This document shows positions 1 to 10,716 of a stretch of 64,000 nucleotides of DNA, piece by piece. The DNA lies in the NCBI GenBank assembly GCA_022495005.1, contig JAGYXB010000825.1:3658001-3722000 (forward strand), written 5' to 3'. This stretch comes from Rhyacophila brunnea. Its lineage: Eukaryota > Arthropoda > Insecta > Trichoptera > Rhyacophilidae. Below the pieces are notes generated by a model. That model did no database searches. It was not told the origin of the DNA and saw only the letters and a program-made list of their open reading frames with translations. Made by a program: the position numbers and the translations under genes. How positions within the stretch are numbered: the stretch's first letter is position 1; the number at the start of each line of letters is the position of its first letter.

Positions 1-239
1 TCCAGTGACAACGGTCATATTTTTCTTATCAGTGTTGGTCGCATTTTACAGCTGGTGTCTCGACCGTCGCTGTTTCGTTCAGTAGGTGAATATTCTTGGT
101 ATTTTAAAATAAACAACTCACATTATATTACTGATAGATTCTTCTTTGTATTCGTTATGTTGCCCGCAATGTATTTTACGTCGTTGTTAATTTTGAATTT
201 ATACTGAAAATGCACTTGCTTCTACGACGGCCTTGAAGT
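1..239. other. Unassigned AT-rich sequence
   Basis: No coding signature, terminal repeat or RNA-like structure was recognised here. It borders the 3' end of the LINE fragment that follows. Confidence 0.4.
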
Positions 240-956
240 AACTGGGGAGGTTTTATTATTTTATTTATTAAGGAAACAAACAGTTACATATTGATTACAA
301 AAATTTAAAATATAATAATGAAAAGTTATTGCAACCAGCAAAGTTTCCATGTATACATTATAATATAGTTAATCCTTACAAGATAGAGAGTAAGAATAAT
401 ATAAATATAAAGAAATTACATAAGAAAAATAAGGAAGAATAATAAATAATTAAAATATATACAAAAAAGTAACATAAAATAATATATATATATATATCTA
501 TGTATACAAAATTTTGGAGATAGCGCGTTTAAATGAAACATGTGAATTATTAAAAGGATCAACGGTGGAGAAATACATATTATAATTTAAACAAGAGCGC
601 CGAATAAAAGAGTTTTGTGCATGATTAGAACAGCTACGACTGATATGGTACAAAGTTTGGTTTCGCGTAAATCTTGATGGACAATGGAAACCCACCCTTT
701 CGAGTAGGTTTGGCGAGTCAACAAAGCCATTGATAATTTTAAAAAGAAAATTTTGATCAGATATAGAACGTCGACTTTCCAAAGAAGGTTCCATAAAAGT
801 TGCAGTGGTCGAAATAGAATTAGATAAATCATAACAGTAAGCTTTAAAATTGATTGAATGTAAATAACAGAACATGATAAAACATAGCACGAATAAACAG
901 AACACGAAGAAACAGAACGGTGACAATACAGAACAACCAGGGGAAAAATAAAACAT
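240..956 (-). pseudogene. Jockey-like non-LTR retrotransposon, C-terminal fragment and 3' end
   Basis: The minus-strand reading frame ending at 498 matches the region that follows the reverse transcriptase domain in jockey-type LINE ORF2 proteins. The informative part is about residues 55-152 of the frame (near 795 down to 498), with SLESRR, then NGFVDSPNLLERVGFHCPSR and an arginine-rich stretch. Two plus-strand fragments of the same kind lie at 42640 and 63138 and share the layout LEVRR-like motif, F-K-L-x-G-like stretch, VP-R-like motif and CRTN-like motif. The first ~55 residues of the frame are translated low-complexity repeat, not protein. Below 498 the minus strand runs through A/T-rich 3' UTR to an AATAAATAAAATAATAAAA-like tail near 245-265. 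No polymerase catalytic motif survives, so this is a dead 5'-truncated copy. Clade assignment is by recognition only. Confidence 0.6.
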
Positions 957-957
957 T
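868..957 (-). repeat. Degenerate inverted repeat, left arm
   Basis: Read on the minus strand, this begins AATGTTTTATTTTTC and continues as degenerate repeats of TGTTCTG and TTGTCACCGTTCT. The right arm at 1358-1454 has the same start and motifs on the plus strand. The arms are only loosely alike beyond these motifs. Confidence 0.45.
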
Positions 958-1357
958 CATTTGTGTCGTATATTATATTTATTAATTAAATACTTATAAA
1001 ACTTAAGTTTATGAACGAAATACATATAATTTTTTTAATATATATGATCACTGCATGTTGGCCATTTGGCGTAAAAACCTCAGTTTATCTGCTTGATTTT
1101 GGCACAACTCCACAGAATTATTAGACTCATTATTTCGTTGTACCTAGCCAATCACTCAAGCATGGTTAACATTTTTTATTATATTGATTTGGACGAAATA
1201 TACCTAGTTTTCTGGCAACTCCAAGTTGAATCTCGCTTAATTGAGGCATTCCAGCAATTAGAAATGCAGAAATTATATAATTTGATTTTTTACGGCATAT
1301 TGAAAACCTGTGTTATTAAAAATCTATACAAAATATAGAAATACAATTTCAATATTA

Positions 1358-1454
1358 AATGTTTTATTTTTCTGAAAGGTCATAGTTATATTATTTATCG
1401 CTGTTCTCTTTTGTCACTGTTCTGTTTTTTCCTGTTCTATTTTGTCACCGTTCT
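1358..1454 (+). repeat. Degenerate inverted repeat, right arm
   Basis: Partner of 868-957: starts AATGTTTTATTTTTC and carries TGTTCT, TTGTCACTGTTCTG and TTGTCACCGTTCT units. About 400 bases of featureless AT-rich sequence separate the arms. Confidence 0.45.
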
Positions 1455-1700
1455 AATTATTTAATGAACCGTAAAACACATATCGTCAAAATAATAGGGA
1501 AGGTGTGTTGAATTTGGAGTAGTTTTCGATTTATTTAAATATCTCACTATTTAGACGTTGAATTAAGAACTTTTGGCTATGCAATAAAATATACGTTTGC
1601 TGACTATATAAGTTATGTATTTTTACATACATGTATAATAAGACAAGAAAATTGAAAAAAGAAAACATATTTAAGTAAAACAACTCGTTTGCTTCAAGCT

Positions 1701-1749
1701 ACCAAACCGGTCTGTTAAATTGGACCAATGGTTTGGTAAATTGGACACA
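1701..1749 (+). repeat. TAAATTGGACC modular repeat, cluster 1
   Basis: Contains two copies of the motif (GTTAAATTGGACC and GGTAAATTGGACA) next to ACCAAACC and GGTTTGG. Inverted versions recur at 4339-4383 and 4715-4753, so the three clusters may bracket a ~3 kb composite unit. Confidence 0.5.
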
Positions 1750-1776
1750 GACTGCGTGATATAATATTGTATGATT

Positions 1777-1965
1777 GCTGCCAAAAGTTGGTAAGTCGAT
1801 AATTTAAGTATTTAGAGTTAACAATGAATTATGTGTCTATATAAATTGCAAGAAAAAAAAATCAACGTCATCTGATATATAAAACATGCGTGATTTTAGA
1901 GGGCATGCCAAACTTCAAATTTGAATTACTCCATTACATGATTTCGAGACTTAAAAGATATAGAA
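1777..1965 (+). repeat. Dispersed repeat, copy also at 61670-61914
   Basis: Shares GCCAAAAGTTGGTAAGTCGA, a following AATTTAAGTATTTAGA and a later GAGGGCATGCCAAACTTCAA with the copy near 61.7 kb, which has terminal inverted repeats. This copy seems to lack its right end. Confidence 0.6.
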
Positions 1966-2102
1966 TCGAGGTGCATGTTTCAAGTTAAAATTGTGCGGTA
2001 CCTGTGGAGCTCATTTTCATACTATTTCTAACACTAGTATTCGAATATCTTTATACTTAGCTCAAAAAGAGTTCTTCCAATATTAAATAATTGTATTCGC
2101 AT

Positions 2103-3431
2103 CATTGGCGCACCCAGGGGGAGGGCCAAGGGGTCCTGACACCCCCCAAACATGAAAATTATCAGAATGATTTTAAATTTTTATTGAAATTGAAAGCCAA
2201 TAAACTATACCTTGGGCTTAGACAAATAAAAACACGGTAATGACAATGACAATCAAAACAATGATTTGTAATTATTCTCCAGCACCCTTTTTAGAAAATT
2301 TTCTTAGGTTTTAATTTCTAGCACAAAAATTTCGAAACACTAATCTCGGATTTTTTTAGAAACCCAATCCCTAATGGAACTGTCAAAAAATTCTCGGTGT
2401 CCACCCGAATTCCGGAGTGGTGTTGGTCATGGCTGGGGTGGGCTGACAGGACTCTAGCCTGGGGGCCCGGGCTGTGGGGGGTCCGGCGTGTCGGGTTGAC
2501 CAGATAAGTGAGATAAACACACATCATAAATTAGCTTTAATAGTAAAAAAAAGTCACTATTATACTTCATGACCATGAACATTTTAAAAAATATAATTGT
2601 GCAATATATTTTCTGATTATTATGAGGTGTCGATCGACTCGACAGCTCCATTATTAAAGTAGATGTATTAAAAATCGCTAATAATTCACTGTATAAGTAG
2701 ATACCCTTAATTTGAACTAAAACACAATTTGAAAAACGTTAATGTAGTGTTTCACACTGCCTTTAATCTTAGTGGTAGGTAAAGGGTCCGCCAAATATCC
2801 TAGCCTGAGGGCCCGTTTCATGATGTGGGGGACATGGTGTAGGTACACTGAGTGCAATAGACAAAATACCGATAAACGAGAAATTAGGCTGTGTTGTGTT
2901 GAGTAGGTTTGTGTATAAGTTAAATGCAATAATACTTTTTTTGTCCATTTTTAATTAATATTTTGCTTTTAATTTTAATATTTTTATTTTGGAACCTCAA
3001 TAAAAAAAACCAAAAATCAACGATAAACATTCGGCGAAAAAAACGACTACACCCACTACAGTCGGTGGTGGTGTAAATCAAAAGAACATTTTTTTTCAGT
3101 GGAATTCGGCATAAATATTGTAGCTCTCTAGACCAAGCAGGTAGCAAAGCCGATATTATTTGAGTAATGTTTTAGCATACTAGGCGCACATGACCAGCAT
3201 GGTCGCTGTTAGTCACTTCCAATCCGCCAGTATCTGATGACACGCTCAACGGTTACCGCCACTATGCCTCCAATTCAATTTAAAAAAAAACTAAGAGAAA
3301 CTGTAAAAATATACCGCCGTGTATTGTGAAAATATGTAAAAATAATTATATGAAGAAGAAAAAGAGCCTATAGGACTAATTTATATTCTCCTCCTTGGCC
3401 CCCCCAATATTGAATCTTAGGTGCGCCACTT
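2103..3431. mobile_element. Non-autonomous hAT-like element with 8 bp TSD
   Basis: The left end reads CATTGGCGCACCCAGGG and the right end, reverse complemented, reads AAGTGGCGCACCTAAG. The flanks ATTCGCAT (2095-2102) and ATTCGCAA (3432-3439) match at 7 of 8 bases, as expected for a hAT target-site duplication. No transposase frame is recognisable in the 1.3 kb interior. A second, GC-rich element (2428-2836) lies inside and must have inserted later. Confidence 0.65.
2428..2836 (+). mobile_element. GC-rich TIR element, CATGGCCCCCACA family, copy 1
   Basis: One of three copies in the window (others 31612-31916 and 54803-55164). Its ends, CATGGC and GACATG, are worn versions of CATGGCCCCCACA/TGTGGGGGCCATG. 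Flanking 8-mers GTGTTGGT (2420-2427) and GTGTAGGT (2837-2844) match at 7 of 8. The motif CTAGCCTGGGGGCCCG occurs near both ends (about 2454 and 2800). No coding capacity was seen. Confidence 0.7.
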
Positions 3432-3459
3432 ATTCGCAAAATTGCTGCTTCAATTTTAA

Positions 3460-4240
3460 GGGGGGACATGCTCGTCGAAGGTCAAAATTGAGTTTTTATT
3501 GTATTTTCAAACCATGATCCTGGACACTCCTTAAACGTTGTAGATAATCTATTTATATAATTTTGAAGCCTTATTATCCTTTATAGTTATTTTAAACATT
3601 TGATGACTGCATAAAGTATTTTTGTTACATAAAATAGTATTCTTTTAAACCTCTCGCTCTAATGTTTTAGAATATAGTCATATTTCGGTACATAACTGTG
3701 CAGTGGTGTTAAGATTTTTTACATTTATTAATTTTTAAACGCATTTATAAAACCATTAGTATAATTTATTACGAGATAATTTTTGTAAAATATTCACGAT
3801 AAAAAATTATATTGATAATCTCTGTGATCCCAAATTTGACAAGAATTAGGCATTTTATTATTCAAAAAATCGGCAAGATTAACACATTTGAAGATGATTC
3901 TAAAGATACTTATTATAAGCTATGTCTTTGACCATTCAAGTGTGATAAACATCTTATGAATAATGATTGCTTTATAATAATTATTGACGTAAGAATAAGG
4001 TAGTGTTTTTTTGAAATACGCCATTTCTTTTGTCATTCCCTAGTGGTTAAGCTACAACATACGACCGTAGCCATAAATTGACAAACTAATGTTTAAAAAA
4101 ATGTTTAAAATAACTATAAAGGATAATAAGGCTTCAAAATTATATAAATAGATTATCTATAACGTTTAAGGAGTGTCCAGGATCATGGTTTGAAAATACA
4201 ATAAAAACTCAATTTTGACCTTCGACGAGCATGTCCCCCC
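3460..4240. mobile_element. 781 bp foldback MITE with TTAA target duplication
   Basis: TTAA flanks the element on both sides (3456-3459 and 4241-4244). The terminal arms, 3460-3601 and 4099-4240, are inverted repeats of about 142 bp. I count one mismatch, near the GTTGTAGATA/GTTATAGATA position. The ends read GGGGGGACATGCTCGTCGAA. TTAA duplication is the hallmark of piggyBac-type integration. The ~500 bp centre is AT-rich and non-coding. The near-identity of the arms suggests a young element or arm homogenisation. Confidence 0.85.
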
Positions 4241-4338
4241 TTAAACATTGCGTAGTAGGTATGTTTCGGTAGATTTCCTTTTAAAGGTTTCAAAACCATT
4301 TTCATGCAGATATTTTTTTTAAATCAAAATGTCTTTTT

Positions 4339-4383
4339 AACGGTCCAATTTATCAAACCAACGCCGGTCCAAATTACCAAACT
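4339..4383 (-). repeat. TAAATTGGACC modular repeat, cluster 2
   Basis: Carries CGGTCCAATTTATCAAACC and CCGGTCCAAATTACCAAAC, inverted relative to cluster 1 at 1701. Confidence 0.5.
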
Positions 4384-4714
4384 AGAACTCTATTCATAAA
4401 AAATAAAATGGCAACATAACTTATTTTGTTTATAACAACAATGAAACAATGTCTGTAGACAACATAGATAATAATAATATATCCATTATAATGATGATAT
4501 TAACCATAGTATTCGTACCTTGTCATTCAATAACGCCTTATAAATTAAAAATAATATTACTTATTCAGATCTATTTAAAGTAGTTGATGCGACATTGTTA
4601 GTTGCAAACTAAATTCACATTAATAATATAGCGGCTAAATAATGATGTTGGCATGCGTCGTTTTATATTGTCAGTTATGTACCTAAATATCAATTCGGAA
4701 TAAGGAAATATGCT

Positions 4715-4753
4715 GGTGGTCCAATTTAGCAGACGATCCAATTTTGCCAACTC
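4715..4753 (-). repeat. TAAATTGGACC modular repeat, cluster 3
   Basis: Reads GTGGTCCAATTTAGCAGACG then ATCCAATTTTGCCAAC. Its reverse complement CGTCTGCTAAATTGGACCA pairs with GGTCTGTTAAATTGGACCA at cluster 1 (17 of 19 bases). Confidence 0.5.
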
Positions 4754-4958
4754 TCCCTTGCTATGTTATATCGCCGGAAAATTACAATAGCGAAGCACGT
4801 CGGCTTTTGACTGTATTATATTTATTATTTATTATAAGTAGGTAATACAACTTTTTTTGAAAACACATTGAAAAAATAAATAAGTACCTATATATTATAT
4901 ATTATTTTTATCACTACGATATGCCATGAAGCTTGATGATAGTAGTGTAATCAGTAAT

Positions 4959-5460
4959 ATAATCACAAGATAAAAATAACTTTTTATATACCACGTTTTT
5001 AAATTTTCTGTTGAATCATATAAACTTGATATATTATGTATTAATAATTTAAGACAAATAAGGCATTTTTCAACAAATTATTTTTTTGCTATTTTGCAAC
5101 AAACAAACAAAAATATAGAATACTGAAATGTCATTTTGATTTCCATAGTAACGCACGTATATAGTAATAATTTAGTTGCTAGGACCCCAGATCTTAGCAA
5201 CCAATAATAGTGGATTGGATTACGGATTTCTTCTAAAACAACTTTTCATACAAAACAAAATTAGCTGAAAATGAATTCAATTATGCTTAAAGATGGCTAA
5301 AAGTATTAAAAGAATGCATTGTCATCTTGTTCTAATATATTCTAAAAGTTTCAAATGTCTAGCTAGTCGGGAAGATAGTTAAAAATCGATTGCAATATTT
5401 GTACTGGATAAACAATCATCGGACAAACAAGAATACGAGCTAAGAAAAACGTGGTAAAAA
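4959..5460 (-). repeat. ~470 bp dispersed repeat F1, copy a
   Basis: Same sequence as copies at 25449, 44768 and 47409 (plus strand) and a partial copy at 29463 (minus). Diagnostic pieces are TGGTTGCTA-type sequence around the paired CTAGGACC/CTTAGCAACC, GCTAGCTAGTCGGGAAG-like sequence, and TACAACGTTTTT-like ends in opposite orientation. No coding frame is shared between copies, so it is non-coding, probably a MITE. Confidence 0.75.
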
Positions 5461-5532
5461 GAGAAACAATCACAAATAGCCCCCAGATGAAAGTCAATCG
5501 CCTTACGCACTGGACTACGAGATCCGCAGTTT
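5461..5532 (-). mobile_element. tRNA-derived SINE S1, partial copy e
   Basis: Reverse-orientation fragment abutting F1 copy a. CACTGGACTACGAGATCC is the reverse complement of the S1 tRNA-like head (GTGGTGCAGTGGGTAAGGCG type), preceded by the S1 body piece CACAAATAGCCCCCAG. The T-arm/box B segment is damaged. Confidence 0.5.
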
Positions 5533-5615
5533 AACGCGTTATACCACGCGGGTTGAAGGTTTATTAAGCATTAATAAAATGGTTGGATATTTTCCAACAG
5601 AAGTGTATTCTTTAA

Positions 5616-5795
5616 GGCTTTGTCCGCATGTACCACGACGTATCTCGTCGTGATTCGCCGCGAGTGTATGTGGACACCTCAATGAGGTCACCTGTACGTC
5701 GACAGTCATCATGACGCGAGTCTATGTGGATGGTTCAATGAGGTCACATGTACCTGGAACGCACACGAGTCAAAACGCGCCATGTGGATAAGGCC
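5616..5795. mobile_element. Small MITE, possible PIF/Harbinger type with TAA duplication
   Basis: The ends GGCTTTGTCCGCATG and (reverse complement) GGCCTTATCCACATG form imperfect TIRs, flanked by TAA at 5613-5615 and 5796-5798. The interior holds two tandem copies of a ~55 bp unit containing TCAATGAGGTCAC. A 3 bp TWA duplication is typical of PIF/Harbinger. With only three bases, chance agreement is possible. Confidence 0.5.
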
Positions 5796-5798
5796 TAA

Positions 5799-6959
5799 TG
5801 ATGCATTGTATTTTAGTTCATTTTCATCTCTAATTGATTTTGCATTTCACTGATAATATCTACGTTATAACGATTAAAGCGCATTCATATTTTTTTATGA
5901 AAATCACTAACTGTTCTAATAATAATAATATAATAATACCTCACCGCTCTTTTAACGTAGCAACATTATATTTGTGATAATATTTCAGTATCTGTTAAAA
6001 TTGAATTATATTTTTTTTTTAATGTAACACTGTGGATTTGAAATACACTCGGCAAGTAACTGTTATACTTGTCTTGATCCAGGTTGTGGCGTTTAAATTG
6101 ATTGTCACGCAAAAATAAATAAAACCGAGCTACGTTTCGCCAATAAATCCATCCGAACAGCACCTTTGTGCTCGCCGCAAAGTTTTCTTTAGAAAAACGA
6201 CAGCTAAGTAAGATATTGTGCCTTGTACCTACTGAAAAGGAGAAATATTGTATTGTTGTTAACCCTTTGGGGACGGCGGGACGACAGAACGTAGTAAGCG
6301 GTCTCACGGGACATCGCCGTTTTCCTAACGCGAATGTCTATTTTTATAAAGTGTCATTTTTTCATCGGATTTGCTTTTCTTTTGCAAAAGACAAAGGGTG
6401 AAATTGTATAATATTATAACTGGGTCATTTTATCTGTAACGATAACCGTATAGACAATTCATATGATATGAAAACTACTGACTAGTAAAATTATTGTTTC
6501 CATACGCGTATCTAGTAATAAATAAAATGGGTAAAACTCACTATCACGAATTGTATTACTTTTGTAGAGGTTTTACAACTCTACTCATATTTAAAGCATA
6601 GACAATGGCGAGTCAAAAATGACAGTTGTTGTCTAGAGACCTTGAATCTATGTAGACGTTACAAGGGCGCTCAGCCCTTTTCCAAATTTAAACCTTTACA
6701 CTCAAAACATAGTTTAATATAACTTCATGCTATCTGCTTTGTATTAACCACTCATGTATTTGTTCCACATAAACGATACAAATACCAACTCGTGTTTACC
6801 TACAACACTGCCCATATAATAATATCATATGTCACATACAAAAGCAAACGTCTGAATATAAAATAATAACGGGGGTAGTTGAATATACTAATAACAACTA
6901 CACCACTTATACTTTCTTGCATTGATATAAATAAGCGATACTATCTTATTACCCTTACA
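5799..6959. other. Unassigned intergenic sequence
   Basis: No credible gene. A less AT-rich patch near 6160-6340 contains AACCCTTTGGGGACGGCG, but I could not pair it with a second terminus. Confidence 0.35.
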
Positions 6960-7115
6960 ACATCAACATCACCGTCATCCGAGGTCAATCCACTGTTGGA
7001 TGAAGCCCACTCTCCACTTTTCTTGGTCCCTAGTTCTTCGCTGCCACGTACAATTACCAATCATTACGAGTCCGTTTATCCAGCGATTTTAGGGCATCCC
7101 TGTAATTGTTCAGTA
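6960..7115 (-). pseudogene. LINE 3' coding-end fragment (FIQQW family), copy 1
   Basis: Read on the minus strand it ends KWRVGFIQQWIDLG, matching the C-terminus of a non-LTR retrotransposon ORF2 (usual form EWR-x-LGEAYVQQW). Upstream, NGYPMGTEQ then GRPK-like residues are faintly visible. Copies of the same C-terminus lie at 8435 and 37003, also on the minus strand. Too short for a clade call. Confidence 0.5.
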
Positions 7116-7277
7116 CCCATTGGGTAACCATTACTTGCATATAATTAAATTATCGGTGTTAGTAACATTTCTTTAGCTACACTTTCATATAATAATATTT
7201 TTTTTGTGATTTTACCGAGGCTTTGACTGCGACTCGCTGTCATATCGCCTCTTCTCTTCTAGAAGGGTATCCGTCGA

Positions 7278-8335
7278 TCAGGTCCTCACTCCTATTCTGT
7301 TAAATAACTTTACAATTTTGCCTAGCTCTTCCGTCTTACCCACCGCCAGGACACCTTTCAATTCGTCGACATTCTCATAGATATCCGCAATTCGCAGCTG
7401 TACTCTGTGAAGTTCATATTTAGGGCATTGTAGTGCTATATGTACAATGTCCTCTAAAACATGACATTCATCGCAGAGTTGCGATTCGCTTCTTCCCATG
7501 AGAACATGAAATCTTTTGCCCATTGTGTGCCCTGTTCATAGCCTAAGTATTAACTTAAGCTCATTCCTCGTCAAAGGAGACTCTACAAACCAGGGCACCT
7601 CCCGTGATGATGGTAGAATAGACTTAGTGCCGAGCCACACCGGGCGACTCTGGTCTCAAGACCAGTCGCCAAGAGCAGACCGATGCATGCAGTTATATGG
7701 ACCATGCCACACCTGGTCGCCCAGTAGTCGCGCAAGCAATAAAGTTGGGAGATCAGTAAAATCTTGTTCTTGCGCTCGGTCTGGTCTCGCAGTCTCTTTG
7801 GTCGGGCGACCGGTAGCGATGTATGAAAACATATAGCAGCTGTGTATTGAGTGCTGCCACACCGGGCGATTAATCACGGGAGGCACGCCATTATATTTAA
7901 TATTTTTTGCATACTTGCGTAGGTACGTACATTCATTATTATTATTTATTGACTGCCTTGGTCGCCTGCAAGTCGCCGGCAGCCACGCTGCGGAGAGAAC
8001 ATATTTTTTTTGCATACGTGTACATTCATTATTATTTTTTTTATCGGCTGCCTCTCTGGTCGCCGGCAAGTCGCCCGAGTAAATCGCACGAGGAGACCAG
8101 TCATGCGACTGGTCTCGCCCGGTGTGGGTCGGCTCTTACTCCATTTCCCCCTTTCAAATGATGCCCTATGGTAGAAATCTATCCACATACTTTGGCCCAT
8201 TTTCTTTATATTTTCTTCTTCATTCTAGTCCAGGTTTTCTGGTATCCACTAATATGGTATCCCTGAATGGCCAGCTTCCTTTGCCAGATCATCCGCCCAC
8301 TCATTGCCCTCAATACCCATGTGCGATGAGATATA
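7278..8335 (-). pseudogene. LINE RNase H and C-terminal zinc-finger region, split by a MITE
   Basis: On the minus strand, from about 8335 down to 8135, the frame contains SHMGIEGNEWADDLAKEAGH, the last active-site region of RNase H (H, then D in NExAD), with an in-frame stop soon after. It then runs through GQSMWIDFYHRASFERGKW to the edge of a 505 bp TIR element (7629-8133). Beyond it, homology resumes near 7600 with ELKLILRL, a stop, TGHTMGKRF, and CDECHVLEDIVHIALQC, a C-x2-C-x9-H-x4-C finger typical of LINE C-termini. The frame ends at 7278. An RNase H after the RT suggests an I, R1, LOA or jockey-type parent. Stops plus the insertion make it a pseudogene. Confidence 0.75.
7629..8133. mobile_element. 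Palindrome-rich TIR element inside the LINE RNase H region
   Basis: The left end GCCGAGCCACACCGGGCGA pairs with the right end (reverse complement GCCGACCCACACCGGGCGA). Just inside each end is a self-complementary stretch: CTGGTCTCAAGACCAG on the left and GAGACCAGTC/GACTGGTCTC on the right. The centre holds two direct copies (from ~7902 and ~8010) of a segment with GTACATTCATTATTATT followed by GGTCGCCGGCAAGTCGCC-like sequence. Possible target duplication CTTAGT/CTTACT. No coding capacity; superfamily unclear. Confidence 0.65.
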
Positions 8336-8434
8336 ATAATAATAATTTACCATAGTCAACTGAGGTCACATAGCTCACATAACTGTTCCTCATCCCTTTG
8401 AGCTTAATTGTGTATAATACACACCTACATTTTC

Positions 8435-8640
8435 ATAAATATGCATCATCAACATCAACCGGGGCCAATCCACTATTGCATGAAGGCCTCCCCTATTCTC
8501 CTCCACTCTTCTCGATCCCTGTGGGTGTTTAGTATCCCTTGGGTACCACTGTGTGACGGCATTTGTCCAGCGGTTGTCCACTCGCCGAGCGACATGTCTA
8601 GCTTATTGCCATTTCACGTGCTTAGCGACATATATCACAT
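8435..8640 (-). pseudogene. LINE 3' coding-end fragment (FIQQW family), copy 2
   Basis: Minus-strand translation gives REEWRRIGEAFMQ, a stop, then WIGPG, the same C-terminus as copies at 6960 and 37003, preceded by SHSGTQGILNTHRD. It lies just beyond the other LINE fragment but belongs to a different family. Confidence 0.5.
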
Positions 8641-8689
8641 CGCGTACTCTTCTCTACTTCCATTTCAATTTTTTTTTTGAATGTCCATA

Positions 8690-9280
8690 GAAAATTATAG
8701 AAAGATAAAATATACATAATAATAAACGATTGACAACTTTTATTACATTTTTATAATCAGTGTAATATAACACTTTTTTCTTTTCATTAATGTAACAAAA
8801 ATCACATTACACATTTTAAAAAATACATTATCAAGAAAAATAAAAGTGCAAAAACTTAATATTAAACTACAGTGTTAAACATAAAAGTTTCACCGCCTTG
8901 TCACCTGGGTCTTTTCACTAATCATGTCTAGCCTCTCATATATATAGATATAATATATCTTCAAGTATACTTATGTATATTCTCTGAACTCAGAATGTTA
9001 TTATATTATGTGATTAATTAAATTGTCCTTAGACTCTAAATAAGTGTTACAAAATTAATTCAGTAAAACACGCATTAAAATACAATATGTTGGGCTTGTT
9101 ACAATTCACGTTTATGAAATGTAGTATACAAGTTTATAGCGATGAAACCTTTATAATATGTATGTTATTAATATGAGATTATAACATTTTTCAAGTTTGT
9201 AATAAGCGTTTTCTTTTACTGGTAATATTATATTTACTTTTATTGTAGTCTGAGCGGTGCGCCTAATATAAACTAGTTAC
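8690..9280. other. Unassigned AT-rich sequence
   Basis: No ORF with coding character, no paired termini and no RNA-like fold recognised. Confidence 0.4.
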
Positions 9281-9936
9281 TAGAGATTGCAATACCGGTA
9301 TTTTTATCGATACCAAAATACCGGTTTTAAAAATCTAAAATACCCGTTTAATTGGTAGTAAGAAAATACATCAATTAAAAATACTATAATATCTCAAATG
9401 ACTGAATCAGTCGAAAATAATAACAAAAAATTCACCACAATATATTTATTTTTGGTGAAAAATCTCTCGCGTTTGGTTTTGGACGGAATTCAGCAAAACC
9501 TATAAAAAACATGTCGATTTCAGTTTATGAGTGGAATTTTATTTCATTTTGTGCAGAAAAGATGACAACACTGAGAAAAATATTAGGTCAAGTGAAAACA
9601 TTGCCTTGACTCTTTAATGCATGATGGCAATACTTTAATGTAAGTAAATATATTATCTTTTCTAATTGATCACAATATGTTAATGTTTAATATTATTATA
9701 AATTAACACCTGTGAATAAAAACTATTTTGTCAGCACTTTTTGTCCGCTGTAGACAACTGTATGTTTTTAAATAAAATTGCATTCACACAAAAATATAAA
9801 CAACAATACAATTTGTTGCTGAAAGGCAACACCATGCAATTAAATGTAGATATATTTTTAACGAATACCGGTATTCAATATGTAATACTTACCGAAAAAC
9901 TGATATTAATATTTTTATTTGCTATTGCAATCCCTA
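9281..9936. mobile_element. hAT-like element, TAGRGATTGCAATACCGG family, copy 1
   Basis: Left end TAGAGATTGCAATACCGG; the right end reverse complements to TAGGGATTGCAATAGC, and GAATACCGGTATTC lies nearby. Related termini occur at 38342-38886 and 50129. The 8-mers at the edges do not match, so the duplication has decayed or the boundaries are off by a few bases. Interior non-coding. Confidence 0.6.
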
Positions 9937-10716
9937 GTTTTATATCAGTTATTGGTACGAACAGGGTAATAATATCACGTCCTTGTAAATTGAATTCTTT
10001 CTGAATTTGGTCAGGTTTCTGCGGGACTCATAACAACACAATCCTGCATTTAGTATTGAATTCAACCATAGAAAATGTTTACCTTTGTAATGCTGCTTCT
10101 TTACAAAATCGTCTTTTATTGTATGAAAATTTCATCTTTATAAACATGCTTTTGATTGTGAATGTGTTTTTAATGATATGATTGATCACCACCACAGAAC
10201 AGATTAATAAATAGAATTCATATAGGCAATACACCAGTGGCGAAGACTCCATACTAGGCGATTATTTAAAGCTTACCATAATATTAAGAAAAATATTTTT
10301 TATTTGCGCATTGACGTAGGTACCTATAATATAATAACTTTATTTTATAAAAATAATTTAATTTACCAACGACATCTGTCGCATATGTAGGAAAGTTGGA
10401 ATTTATTATAAAGAAAGGTTTAAAAAATAATATGCAACAGCGCCACATCTGTCTCTAAATATATTGTCTAATTATTTACCTTTAATGGTGATATTTTTTG
10501 TATGAACTTTATGTCACGTGACCCTTGTCTCGAACAGTCTATACAAAATGATAGGCTTTAATACGAAAGCCCAAAATCTTTGCGTATAATAAATTATTAA
10601 AATAATTAATAATTAGATATTAAAAAAAATAGTTCTATGGCATTCAATAACATAATATAAGTAAATGAAAATATAGATTGTTTTTAAAAATACAAAATAA
10701 TTTTGATCACTTAATC

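Noticed and set aside
2318..2527. A proline-rich reading frame (minus strand) as a gene
   Set aside because: It is the translation of the GC-rich CATGGCCCCCACA element and its flank.
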